A DNA stretch of 64,000 nt from Flavobacteriales bacterium (GTDB taxonomy: Bacteria; Bacteroidota; Bacteroidia; Flavobacteriales_C; GCA-002722245), in NCBI GenBank assembly GCA_023251075.1, contig JAHEZM010000002.1:62001-126000 (forward strand), written 5' to 3'. The position numbers were made by a program, and so were the translations under genes. Below the pieces are notes generated by a model, which worked only from the letters and a program-made list of their open reading frames with translations, did not search any database and had not been told where the DNA came from. How positions within the stretch are numbered: position 1 is the stretch's first letter; every line of letters starts with the position of its first letter. Below are positions 42,694-50,966 of this stretch, piece by piece.

Positions 42694-43617
42694 ATGATAG
42701 ACAGAATTTTAAATCGATTTTCCCCACAAAGGAAACAGCTGCAATCAGAGGTGGAAAATTTAAAAGAAGAATTAAGAGGGATCAAAAATCTTGTTGGGAG
42801 AATTGCTGCCGACATTTGTGTGCATGATGATTTGAGATCTAGCGAATTTAAAGTGTATTCGCAATTTGGTGAAGATGGCATCTTACAATTTCTAGTAAAA
42901 AATTTACCAATTAGTAACAAAATCTTCATTGAGTTTGGAGTGGAACATTATTCGGAGGCAAATACTAGGTTTTTGCTGATTAACGATAATTGGAAAGGGT
43001 TAATCATCGATGGCTCAAAAGAGCATATGGATTTTGTTAGAAATCAAGATATTTCGTGGAGATATGATTTAACTGCGGTAGCTAAGTTTATTACCAAAGA
43101 AAACATAAATTCTATTTTTACTGAGAATGGTTTTGAAGGTAAAATTGGAATTTTAAGCATTGATATTGATGGGAATGATTACTGGGTTTGGGAAAATATA
43201 AATACGGTTGATGCTGATATTGTAGTGGCCGAATACAATAGTGTTTATGGAAGTAAACTTGCTGTTTCTGTTCCATATCAAGCTGATTTCTACAGAACAG
43301 ATCACCATACTTCAAATTTATACTGGGGGTGTTCTTTAAAAGCTTTAAATTTTTTAGCCGAGAAGAAGGGATATGCTTTGGTTGGCTGTAATAATAACGG
43401 CAACAATTGTTTTTTTGTTAAAAAATCCTTGCTGAATGGAAAGGTGAAGGCGGTATCTGTTGAGGATGCCTATGTTGAAAGTAAATTCAGAGAATCGAGA
43501 GATGAGCAGGGTAATCTGACATTCATAACGGGAAGTCAAAGACTACAAATTATAAAGGACCTTACCGTTGTTGAAGTAGAGCTGAATCAGAAAAAAAAGA
43601 TTTCCGAATTGTTATAA
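42694..43617 (+). CDS. SAM-dependent methyltransferase-like protein (FkbM-type) in glycan cluster
   Basis: Cytoplasmic protein of 307 residues, first gene of the plus-strand glycan cluster. It starts with a short coiled coil (QLQSEVENLKEELRGIKNLV). The body has SQFGEDGILQFLV followed by IFIEFGVEHYSEANTRFLL and WKGLIIDGS, a pattern of methyltransferase-like proteins of polysaccharide loci, then GILSIDIDGNDYWVWE and VVAEYN. The typical SAM loop is E-F-G-V-E here. Likely role is O-methylation of a sugar, but activity is inferred; no relative of this exact type is known to me. Confidence 0.65.
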   Translation: MIDRILNRFSPQRKQLQSEVENLKEELRGIKNLVGRIAADICVHDDLRSSEFKVYSQFGEDGILQFLVKNLPISNKIFIEFGVEHYSEANTRFLLINDNWKGLIIDGSKEHMDFVRNQDISWRYDLTAVAKFITKENINSIFTENGFEGKIGILSIDIDGNDYWVWENINTVDADIVVAEYNSVYGSKLAVSVPYQADFYRTDHHTSNLYWGCSLKALNFLAEKKGYALVGCNNNGNNCFFVKKSLLNGKVKAVSVEDAYVESKFRESRDEQGNLTFITGSQRLQIIKDLTVVEVELNQKKKISELL

Positions 43618-43626
43618 TTTTTTCAA

Positions 43627-44346
43627 ATGTTGAAAGCAATATCCTCGAAAATTTATTTTCATATACGGAGGTCAAGAAATTGGTTTCAATACAGAGCATT
43701 TCTATATAATCTTAGAAAAAAGAATATTTTCATCGATAGAACAGTACAAATTCTTGGGGCCAGGTATATCGAAATAGGATCCAATTCATGTATAGGTGAA
43801 GGAACCTGGATAAATGTTAATATGGGGTTTGAAGGCCACAAATGTTTGTTTATAGGTGAAAACTCCTTTATTGGAAGAAGAAATTTAATTGATGTGGGAA
43901 AAAATATTACCATAGGCCCTTTTTTTCTTTCGGGGTTAAACTGCGAAATAATCGGAGCAAATCATAAAATTTCTAACCCTTACAAGCCATATATTTCTGA
44001 GGCAGATGTGGATAAAGAAATCGTTATTGGGGCAAATTGTTGGTTGGGTTCAGAAGTTGTTGTTTTACCAGGTTCGTCTTTGGGAAATGGTTGTGTAGTA
44101 GCTTCCAAAAGCTTAGTCAACAATATTTTTCCCTCTTTTGTAATGCTGGCTGGAATACCCGGTAAAATAATAAAACGATATTCTTTTAGAAGTAATAAAT
44201 GGCTAAAAGTTAGCGAGTTTGATGAGCTTGAAGAATTAAAGTTTTATCCTGATCACAATCACTATCTCTCCCAATTGAATCAAAATAAAATTGAACTAAG
44301 TAATTTAAAAATAGCCTGTTCTAGTGCGGGTGGAAATCTTTATTGA
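43627..44346 (+). CDS. Hexapeptide-repeat (LbH) acyltransferase
   Basis: Trimeric left-handed beta-helix acetyltransferase, 239 residues. The repeats are evident (IGSNSCIGEGTWINV, IGENSFIGRRNLIDVG, ITIGPFFLSGLNCEIIGANH, IVIGANCWLGSEVVVLPGSS, LGNGCVVASKSLVN), with the catalytic His in GANHKISNP and the closing AGIPGKIIKRY seen in WcaF/NodL-type enzymes. Likely transfers acetyl to a sugar hydroxyl or amine. It is 9 bases after the methyltransferase-like gene and 90 bases before the cupin/aminotransferase pair, so amino-sugar N-acetylation is possible. Confidence 0.85.
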   Translation: MLKAISSKIYFHIRRSRNWFQYRAFLYNLRKKNIFIDRTVQILGARYIEIGSNSCIGEGTWINVNMGFEGHKCLFIGENSFIGRRNLIDVGKNITIGPFFLSGLNCEIIGANHKISNPYKPYISEADVDKEIVIGANCWLGSEVVVLPGSSLGNGCVVASKSLVNNIFPSFVMLAGIPGKIIKRYSFRSNKWLKVSEFDELEELKFYPDHNHYLSQLNQNKIELSNLKIACSSAGGNLY

Positions 44347-44436
44347 AGCAACCAGAAGTATGAGGATGATCAATTATTTTCAAATAATTTTTATTAATCT
44401 TTTATGTACATTAGCAGCAACCAATAATTTTATAAA

Positions 44437-44856
44437 ATGGAAAAATTAAATATTGAAGAAATTCAATTCGATAATATTCGTTACGCAGAGGTAATTTGGG
44501 CTGATACACAGGTAGAAACAACGAGGTTTTTTTCTCCGGCAAGTTCTTCTTTTCAGTTTGGTTTACTCGCGCACAAAGCAGGATTTAAAGAAGCTGCACA
44601 TTTTCATAAATCAGAAAAAAGAGTGATTGCCGATTTACAACAGATGTTTGTAGTGCAAAAAGGTGTAGTTGATGTAGAGTTGTACAGTAATGATTTGAAA
44701 TTGATTAAAGTTGTGCGACTAAAACAAGGTGATGCAATTGTATTGATTGATGGTATTCACGCAATTAATGTTATTGAGGATATGCAATGTTTGAGTGTAA
44801 AACAAGGCCCTTTTTTAGGTGATGCAAATGATAAGATTTTTGTGGATATAAAATAG
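44437..44856 (+). CDS. Cupin-fold protein of glycan cluster
   Basis: Small beta-barrel protein of 139 residues. The cupin metal site is suggested by HFHKSEKRVIADLQQMFVV (about residues 50-68) and a second motif GDAIVLIDGIHAI. Related WxcM/FdtA-like cupins isomerise dTDP-keto sugars ahead of an aminotransferase; here the DegT gene follows after 20 bases. It does not show the full H-x-H...E signature of FdtA that I would expect, so a sensor or epimerase role is also possible. Confidence 0.7.
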   Translation: MEKLNIEEIQFDNIRYAEVIWADTQVETTRFFSPASSSFQFGLLAHKAGFKEAAHFHKSEKRVIADLQQMFVVQKGVVDVELYSNDLKLIKVVRLKQGDAIVLIDGIHAINVIEDMQCLSVKQGPFLGDANDKIFVDIK

Positions 44857-44876
44857 TTTTTAATCTCTTAAGTGAT

Positions 44877-45980
44877 ATGATACCTGTTTTTGAACCAGAA
44901 TATGATGAAAATGAAATCAACCTAGTTGTTGATGCTCTGAAGAGAGGAGAGATTTCCGGAACTTTTGGAAAATATATTGAGGAATTTGAAAATAAATTTG
45001 CAGCGTATTCAGGATGTAAATATGGTGTAGCTGTGACAAGTGGTACAACCGCTTTGCAAATGGCGGTTGATGCAATAGGAATTAAAAGTGGAGACGAAAT
45101 ATTGGTTAGTGCTAGCACTAATATTGCAACTGCTTTGGGTGTGTACCATAATCAAGGCATAACTGTTCCTGTTGATTCTGAAGCGGAAACATGGAATTTA
45201 GATTTATCTCTGATTGAAAAATTAATAAACCCAAAAACAAAGGCAATCATTCCTGTGCATTTATTTGGACATCCCGTTCACATGAACGAGTTGATGAAAA
45301 TTGCTAAAAAGCATAACCTTATTGTTATTGAAGATGCAGCGGAAGCTCATGGGGCATTGTGTGATGGACAAAAAGTGGGAAGTTTTGGAGATATGGCTTG
45401 TTTTAGTTTTTATGCAAATAAAATTATTACTACAGGTGAGGGCGGAATGATTACCACTAATAATTTAGAACTCGCTGAAAAATTAAGATTACTGCGAAAC
45501 TTAGGTTTTGGTAAACCCCGCTTCTTTCATAAGGTACCTGCTTATAACTTCAGAATGACGGGATATCAAGCTGCTTTTGGGGTGGGCCAAATGGATAAAA
45601 TCGAAAAAATAATTGATAAAAAAAGAGAATTAGCGGCTTGGTATAATGCTGAATTAAAAGGTGTAAAGGCCATTCAACTTCCTGCAGAAAAAGAGTGGGC
45701 GAAGAACGTGTATTGGATGTATGGCATTAAGCTCAAAAAAGAATTTGGTTTCGATAGAGACAGATTCATGCAAGATTTGCTGAAAGAAGGCATTGATACT
45801 CGTACCTTTTTCTGTCCAATGAGTCAACAACCATTTTTATACGAACAAAAAGATTTTCGAGGAACAACACCTGTAGCCGACGATTTGTGGGAAAATGGTT
45901 TGTATCTTCCTTCTTCAACAATACTTACTCATGAGCAAGTTAAATTTATTTCTCAAGTAATTATTAAGCTTTTAGTGTAA
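44877..45980 (+). CDS. DegT/DnrJ/EryC1/StrS sugar aminotransferase
   Basis: PLP-dependent enzyme of 367 residues that aminates a nucleotide-activated keto sugar. Key residues are visible: TSGTTALQMAV (54-64, cofactor phosphate), Asp153 in IEDAAEAHGA and the Schiff-base Lys182 in FYANKIITTGEGGM. Length is typical. Directly preceded by the cupin gene and followed by a methyltransferase (14 bases), so it likely belongs to a nucleotide-sugar pathway for an amino-deoxy sugar such as Qui3N, Fuc3N or perosamine; the exact sugar cannot be fixed. Confidence 0.92.
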   Translation: MIPVFEPEYDENEINLVVDALKRGEISGTFGKYIEEFENKFAAYSGCKYGVAVTSGTTALQMAVDAIGIKSGDEILVSASTNIATALGVYHNQGITVPVDSEAETWNLDLSLIEKLINPKTKAIIPVHLFGHPVHMNELMKIAKKHNLIVIEDAAEAHGALCDGQKVGSFGDMACFSFYANKIITTGEGGMITTNNLELAEKLRLLRNLGFGKPRFFHKVPAYNFRMTGYQAAFGVGQMDKIEKIIDKKRELAAWYNAELKGVKAIQLPAEKEWAKNVYWMYGIKLKKEFGFDRDRFMQDLLKEGIDTRTFFCPMSQQPFLYEQKDFRGTTPVADDLWENGLYLPSSTILTHEQVKFISQVIIKLLV

Positions 45981-45994
45981 TAATATTATTAGAA

Positions 45995-46762
45995 ATGAGC
46001 TCATATCTAGATAAACACGCTGAACTCTATGATCTTTTTTATACAGGAAAAGATTATAAATCAGAAGCTGAATTTATTCACCAATGTATTTCGCGCTATT
46101 CGGTAAATTCAAAAAATATTCTTGAATTGGCGTGCGGAACCGGAAATCATGTTCATCAATTGAAAGAATATTCTTACAATATTTTAAGTACGGATTATTC
46201 TAAGGATATGCTTGCTGTTGCGAAGAAAAAAGTGATAGCGGATAATGTTCGATTTGAGTGGATGGACATGACTAATTTCACGATTGAAAAAGGTGACAAA
46301 TTTGATGTCATTCTTTGTCTTTTTGATTCTATCGGTTATGTTCAAAGTAATGAAAATATCATTAAGGTATTCCAAAACATATATGATCATTTGTCGGATA
46401 ACGGGATTTTTATTTTTGAATTTTGGAATGGCGGTGCTTTTATGAAGCAGTATGAGCCTTATAGGGTAAGAAGAATTGAAAATGAGGCTCTGAAAATTGT
46501 TCGTATTTCGGAAACAGAGATTGATTATGTAAAACAATTAGGCAAGGTGAAATATTCTATTTATCTGGCTGAACAAAATAAGCCTATTGAGGTAATAGAA
46601 GAACTACAGGTTAATCGCTTCTTTTTTATTCAGGAAATGAAAGCATTGTTGAGTCAAGCTGGTTTGATTCCAATGGAGTTTTATAATGGTTATAATTTTA
46701 GTTCTGATATTGATTTGAATTCCTGGCATACAGTAAGTGTGGTAAAAAAGCAATTGAAATAA
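45995..46762 (+). CDS. Class I SAM-dependent methyltransferase
   Basis: Cytoplasmic methyltransferase of 255 residues. Motif I ILELACGTGNHVHQL lies at 42-56, the acidic end of strand 2 is STDYSKDML, and motif IV-like FDVILCLFDSIGYV follows. These resemble the small-molecule or sugar N- and O-methyltransferases encoded next to DegT aminotransferases (for example N,N-dimethylation of amino sugars). The stop overlaps the start of the next GT gene by 1 base, implying coupled translation. Confidence 0.85.
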   Translation: MSSYLDKHAELYDLFYTGKDYKSEAEFIHQCISRYSVNSKNILELACGTGNHVHQLKEYSYNILSTDYSKDMLAVAKKKVIADNVRFEWMDMTNFTIEKGDKFDVILCLFDSIGYVQSNENIIKVFQNIYDHLSDNGIFIFEFWNGGAFMKQYEPYRVRRIENEALKIVRISETEIDYVKQLGKVKYSIYLAEQNKPIEVIEELQVNRFFFIQEMKALLSQAGLIPMEFYNGYNFSSDIDLNSWHTVSVVKKQLK

Positions 46763-47928
46763 TGAATATAGGGGTTTTTATAGGCGATATTCCGCAGGAA
46801 GAAGGTGGTGGATTCACATTTCAGGAAAGCATCGTCAATTCTATTTACATGAATTCTTCTCCCAATCGACACTTTGTTGTTTTTCACTATGGTGCTGTAA
46901 AAAATAGAATTACAACTCCCAACATAAAATATCACGAATTAAAAAGAAATTCTTTTTTTTCTAAAGCGTTTCAAAAACTAAAAAGTTTTCGTCGTCCATT
47001 TTTAATTGAAACTCCGTTGGAGATTCAATGTAAAGCTTTTGATATTGATTTGGTTTGGTTTCCTTCGTATTATTTCGAAAATATTTCTTTTCCGTTTATC
47101 TATACTATTTGGGATTTACAGCACCGTTTGCAGCCCTTGTTTCCTGAGTTACTGGAAAACAATAAAGTTATCTCCCGTGATTTGTATCTCAAGAATATTT
47201 TATTGAAAGCATCCTATGTATTAACGGGTACCGAAAGAGGTAAAAGTGAAATTATCGGTTTTTACAATGTTCATCCTGACAGAATAAAATTGCTGCCTCA
47301 TCCAACGCCTTTTTACGTATACAGAACTTCCGATGCTATCATTGAAAAGGTAAATTATAAAGAACCATTTTTATTTTACCCTGCTCAATTTTGGTCGCAT
47401 AAAAATCATATCGTTATACTGCTCGCTTTAAAATATTTGGCAGATACTTATGGAGCTTCTTTTGTGCCAAAGGTTTATTTTGTTGGATCTGAAAAAAATA
47501 CAAAAAATTATATTCAAGATAAAGTCATGGAATTTGGCTTGTCGGAAAAGGTTGTCTTTCTTGGGTTTGTTTCAAATGCTCAATTAGTAGGCTTGTATAA
47601 AAATGCCACAGCACTTATTTATTCCTCTTTGTTTGGTCCTGAAAACTTACCCCCTCTGGAGGCGTTTGCTTTTGGTTGTCCGGCAATCGTTTCAGATGTT
47701 CCTGGCTCAACAGAACAATATCAGGATGCTGTATTGTATTTTGAAAGGTTTAATGAGGTGGATTTAGCAAGTAAAATAAAAGAACTTATTGAAAATAAAT
47801 TGCTTCGAGATAGTTTAATAACAAAAGGTAAAGTCCTTTCTGAATTCTATTCTCTACACAACTATCAGCTTAAAATGGAGGAGATATTTGCTGAATATGA
47901 GCTTTATTTGAGATGCTGGAAAAGTTGA
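46762..47928 (+). CDS. Glycosyltransferase family 4 (GT-B)
   Basis: Cytoplasmic glycosyltransferase of 388 residues. The N-terminal domain has FIGDIPQEEGGGFTFQESIV and TIWDLQHRLQPLFPE; the donor domain shows FLFYPAQFWSHKNHIVLLAL-like sequence, VVFLGFVSNAQLVGLY and the acid/nucleophile region GPENLPPLEAFAFGCPAIVS with DVPGSTEQ. It belongs with mannosyl- and rhamnosyl-type transferases of O-antigen loci, donor unknown. It begins on the last base of the previous gene. Confidence 0.88.
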   Translation: MNIGVFIGDIPQEEGGGFTFQESIVNSIYMNSSPNRHFVVFHYGAVKNRITTPNIKYHELKRNSFFSKAFQKLKSFRRPFLIETPLEIQCKAFDIDLVWFPSYYFENISFPFIYTIWDLQHRLQPLFPELLENNKVISRDLYLKNILLKASYVLTGTERGKSEIIGFYNVHPDRIKLLPHPTPFYVYRTSDAIIEKVNYKEPFLFYPAQFWSHKNHIVILLALKYLADTYGASFVPKVYFVGSEKNTKNYIQDKVMEFGLSEKVVFLGFVSNAQLVGLYKNATALIYSSLFGPENLPPLEAFAFGCPAIVSDVPGSTEQYQDAVLYFERFNEVDLASKIKELIENKLLRDSLITKGKVLSEFYSLHNYQLKMEEIFAEYELYLRCWKS

Positions 47929-48040
47929 ATTTTATTGCTATTGATTAATGTTTTTTACTTCTCCATAGTTCGGATTTAATGTTTTATTTTCTGAAAATAC
48001 TCATCATTGTTGGTTTTGAATCAAAAAGTATGAATTGATT

Positions 48041-48961
48041 ATGAATTTAGCACCCATCTTATTATTTGTATACAAAAGACCCGTTCATACCCGATTGACT
48101 TTGGAAGCACTAAAGAATAACTTCCTTGCCAATGAGTCAGAATTATTTGTAGTTTCTGATGCACCAAGAAATCCAGCCGATAAAGATGAAGTGGAAAGTG
48201 TTAGGGAACTTGTTAAAAGCAATAATTGGTGTGCTAAGGTGCATTTAATTTGTAATGAAAAAAATCTCGGGATGAACGATAATTTTTTCTTTCATATTAC
48301 TTCTCTACTTGAAAAATACGGACGCCTTATTGTTCTTGAAGATGATCTCTGTACTTCTCCTTATTTTCTGAAGTTTATGAATGAAAATTTAGAATTGTAC
48401 CAAGAGGATAAAAGGGTTATGCAAATTACGGGTTTCAATTTTAAAATGAAAACTAGAAATTTGCCAAGCAGTTTTTTAATGGGTGTTGCTAACGGATGGG
48501 GTTGGGCAACTTGGAATAACAGATGGCAAAAATTAATAAGAGATCCAAAAATTGTTTTTGATAAAATCAAGCAAAAAAATCTGTACGATAGATTAACCAT
48601 AGATAAATCATACCCTGATTATTGGAAGCAATTGGAATCAAATGCTACCGGTATACATAATGACTGGGATATAAAATGGTTCTCTTCTTTTGTTTTAGAG
48701 AATGGATTGTGTTTGTATCCCAAAGAAAGCTTGGTGGTTAATATAGGGTTTGATGGTACTGGTATGCATTTTAAGAATGGAAATAAAGGCCATGAAACTA
48801 TTCTAAGTAAAAAACCTGTTCTTCTTGAAAAACAAATAATAGAAGAAAATGAATTAGCACGGAAATACCTTAGAGCTTATTTTTTTAAGCAACAACCTGG
48901 TTTTAAAGAAAAAGTAATTGATAAATTAAAACTTATCAAACGTACCTATTTCAAAAAGTAA
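48041..48961 (+). CDS. Glycosyltransferase, GT-A-like (GNT-I-type nucleotide-diphospho-sugar transferase)
   Basis: Protein of 306 residues. ATG 48041 is preferred to a TTG six bases upstream. The start, LAPILLFVYKRPVHTRLTLE, and the central LIVLEDDLCTSPYFLKFMNE with its E-D-D metal motif fit the GT13/GNT-I-like fold that moves a sugar from a nucleotide donor. Further conserved features are NGWGWATWNNRW and GTGMHFKNG. It follows a gap of 112 bases in which nothing was recognised. Confidence 0.8.
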   Translation: MNLAPILLFVYKRPVHTRLTLEALKNNFLANESELFVVSDAPRNPADKDEVESVRELVKSNNWCAKVHLICNEKNLGMNDNFFFHITSLLEKYGRLIVLEDDLCTSPYFLKFMNENLELYQEDKRVMQITGFNFKMKTRNLPSSFLMGVANGWGWATWNNRWQKLIRDPKIVFDKIKQKNLYDRLTIDKSYPDYWKQLESNATGIHNDWDIKWFSSFVLENGLCLYPKESLVVNIGFDGTGMHFKNGNKGHETILSKKPVLLEKQIIEENELARKYLRAYFFKQQPGFKEKVIDKLKLIKRTYFKK

Positions 48962-49093
48962 TTAGTATTTCGTTAAAACATTTTCAAAATGCACTTAACT
49001 TGCTATTGAATATTAATTTTGAGAAAGAATTTTATCTATTCAATCTGGAATTAATATTTTCTCCTTTTTTCCTAAAATTGATAACTTAGTCGA

Positions 49094-50056
49094 ATGAAAG
49101 AGCCCTTGAAAATTTCAATCATTACTCCTTCTTACAACCAAGGGCAATACATTGAAGAAACTATTCTCTCCGTTTTGAATCAAGAATATAGCAATCTGGA
49201 GTATATCATTATGGATGGTGGTAGCAAAGATGATTCGGTGGAGCTCATCAAAAAATATGAGGACAAAATTTCTTTTTGGGAGAGTAAAAAAGATAAAGGA
49301 CAATCAGATGCGATTAATAAAGGGTTGAAAAAAGCAACAGGAGACATTGTGGCTTGGCTGAACAGCGATGATATGTACGCTGAAAATGCACTTGTAAGAG
49401 TGGCAAGCATTTTTGAAAATCATCCTGATGTTGATATTGTTTACGGAAATGTATGGCAGGTTTATCCCAGTAAAACAGTAAAACATATCAATCCTAAATT
49501 TAACCCAAAAGGATTTTTAACAGGTGTTAATCTTCATCAACCTTCTGTTTTTTGGAGAAGAAAAATTCACGATGAAATTGGCTTTTTAGATCAAGATCTT
49601 TACTACACTATGGATTATGACTTGTGGCTAAGGATATTTTATACTTACAAATCGTATAGAACAGATTCTATTTTAAGTAGATTTCGTTGCCATGTAGAAG
49701 CAAAAACCAGTAACAATCCTAAAGGAATTTATGCTGATTATAGGACTTGTATCTCTCGCTTTTTTAGATCAGCAGGTTTTGATAAGCATATTCCAGTTTT
49801 AAGAGCACTCAAAATTTATAATTCTTCCGATAAAAGTCTGTATTCTGTAAAACATCAGTTTACAGAAAAGGCAAAACAAGAAATTATTGATCACTATATT
49901 TTCAATTGCGGTGTGCAAGAATATTCTTTTGGAAATATAAAAGCGGCAAATAAAATATTGAATTACTGTTTAACTACTTCTTACAAACGGCAGGCCCGAC
50001 GATTTATGCTGAAGAACAATTTAGGAGTGAGAAAAATGATCAATCTGTTTAAATGA
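49094..50056 (+). CDS. Glycosyltransferase family 2
   Basis: Inverting GT-A glycosyltransferase of 320 residues. It opens with ISIITPSYNQGQYIEETI, typical for GT2, has MDGGSKDDSVELIKKY, the metal-binding WLNSDDMYAEN and a DYDLWLRIF acceptor region near 178-190. The preceding 132 bases are AT-rich without a clear promoter. It overlaps the next GT2 gene by 4 bases (ATGA). Confidence 0.9.
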   Translation: MKEPLKISIITPSYNQGQYIEETILSVLNQEYSNLEYIIMDGGSKDDSVELIKKYEDKISFWESKKDKGQSDAINKGLKKATGDIVAWLNSDDMYAENALVRVASIFENHPDVDIVYGNVWQVYPSKTVKHINPKFNPKGFLTGVNLHQPSVFWRRKIHDEIGFLDQDLYYTMDYDLWLRIFYTYKSYRTDSILSRFRCHVEAKTSNNPKGIYADYRTCISRFFRSAGFDKHIPVLRALKIYNSSDKSLYSVKHQFTEKAKQEIIDHYIFNCGVQEYSFGNIKAANKILNYCLTTSYKRQARRFMLKNNLGVRKMINLFK

Positions 50057-50964
50057 TGAAGAACGATTTGTTTTTTAGTGTAGTAATTCCCACTTATAAT
50101 CGAGGTGAAATGATTTTGAATACTCTGGAAACGGTATTCAATCAATCGTATAGACAGTTTGAAATTATTGTGGTTGATGATTGTTCTACCGATAATACAG
50201 AAGCTATTCTTAAATCTTTCGTGGAAAAAGGCGTTATACGTTACATTCGTTTGGCTCGCAATAGTGAACGTTCAGTGGCAAGAAATACAGGAATGCAAAA
50301 TGCCAAAGGCGATTTTGTTACGCTACTCGATTCCGATGATTTTATGTATCCCGATTGCTTGAAAGATGCTGCGGAGTTTGCAGGTAATCACCCTGAGTTT
50401 AAAGTTTTTCAAAATAAATATGAACTGGTGAATCAAAAGCGTGAATTGGTTTATGCTTATCCTTTTCCTTCATTAGACAATCAATATAAAGCGCTTTGTT
50501 CAGGAAATTTTATGGCTTGTGTGGGTGGATTTTTACATCGTGAAGTGTATCAAAAAATTCAATTCGATGCTAATCCTGCGTTAATTGGCTCAGAAGACTA
50601 TGAAATTTGGTTTAGAGTTTTGGCAAAATATAAGGTAGGGAGAGTTGACAAAGTAAATCATGGCGTTTTACAACATGATAATCGCTCTGTTGGTTCTCAT
50701 ACTTTTGAAATTTTATTGCGCAATAAAGATTATATTGTTAATGTTATTCGCCGACATTCTTCGGTAAAAGAAAAATTTGAAAAATACATTCCTCGTTTTG
50801 AAGCCTCAATTTTAATTTATGCTGCAATATTGGCGAATCAATCAAAGATGTATTCAAAGGCCCGCCAACTTTTATTGCTAGCTGTTAAGGCGGAGTTTAG
50901 TGTATTGTTTACCAAAAGATTTTTGAGAGTATTGCAAATTGCCCTATTTAAAATGAATAAATAA
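50053..50964 (+). CDS. Glycosyltransferase family 2
   Basis: Inverting GT-A glycosyltransferase of 303 residues. Motifs are VVIPTYNRGEMILNTLETVF, VVDDCSTDNTEAIL, LARNSERSVARNTGMQNAKG and the DXD-type LLDSDDFMYPD, followed by GSEDYEIWFRVLAKYKVG. Two ATGs three bases apart (50053, 50056) could start it; the first gives the overlap with the previous gene. The donor is unknown. The asparagine synthase gene follows 2 bases on. Confidence 0.9.
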   Translation: MMKNDLFFSVVIPTYNRGEMILNTLETVFNQSYRQFEIIVVDDCSTDNTEAILKSFVEKGVIRYIRLARNSERSVARNTGMQNAKGDFVTLLDSDDFMYPDCLKDAAEFAGNHPEFKVFQNKYELVNQKRELVYAYPFPSLDNQYKALCSGNFMACVGGFLHREVYQKIQFDANPALIGSEDYEIWFRVLAKYKVGRVDKVNHGVLQHDNRSVGSHTFEILLRNKDYIVNVIRRHSSVKEKFEKYIPRFEASILIYAAILANQSKMYSKARQLLLLAVKAEFSVLFTKRFLRVLQIALFKMNK

Positions 50965-50966
50965 TT

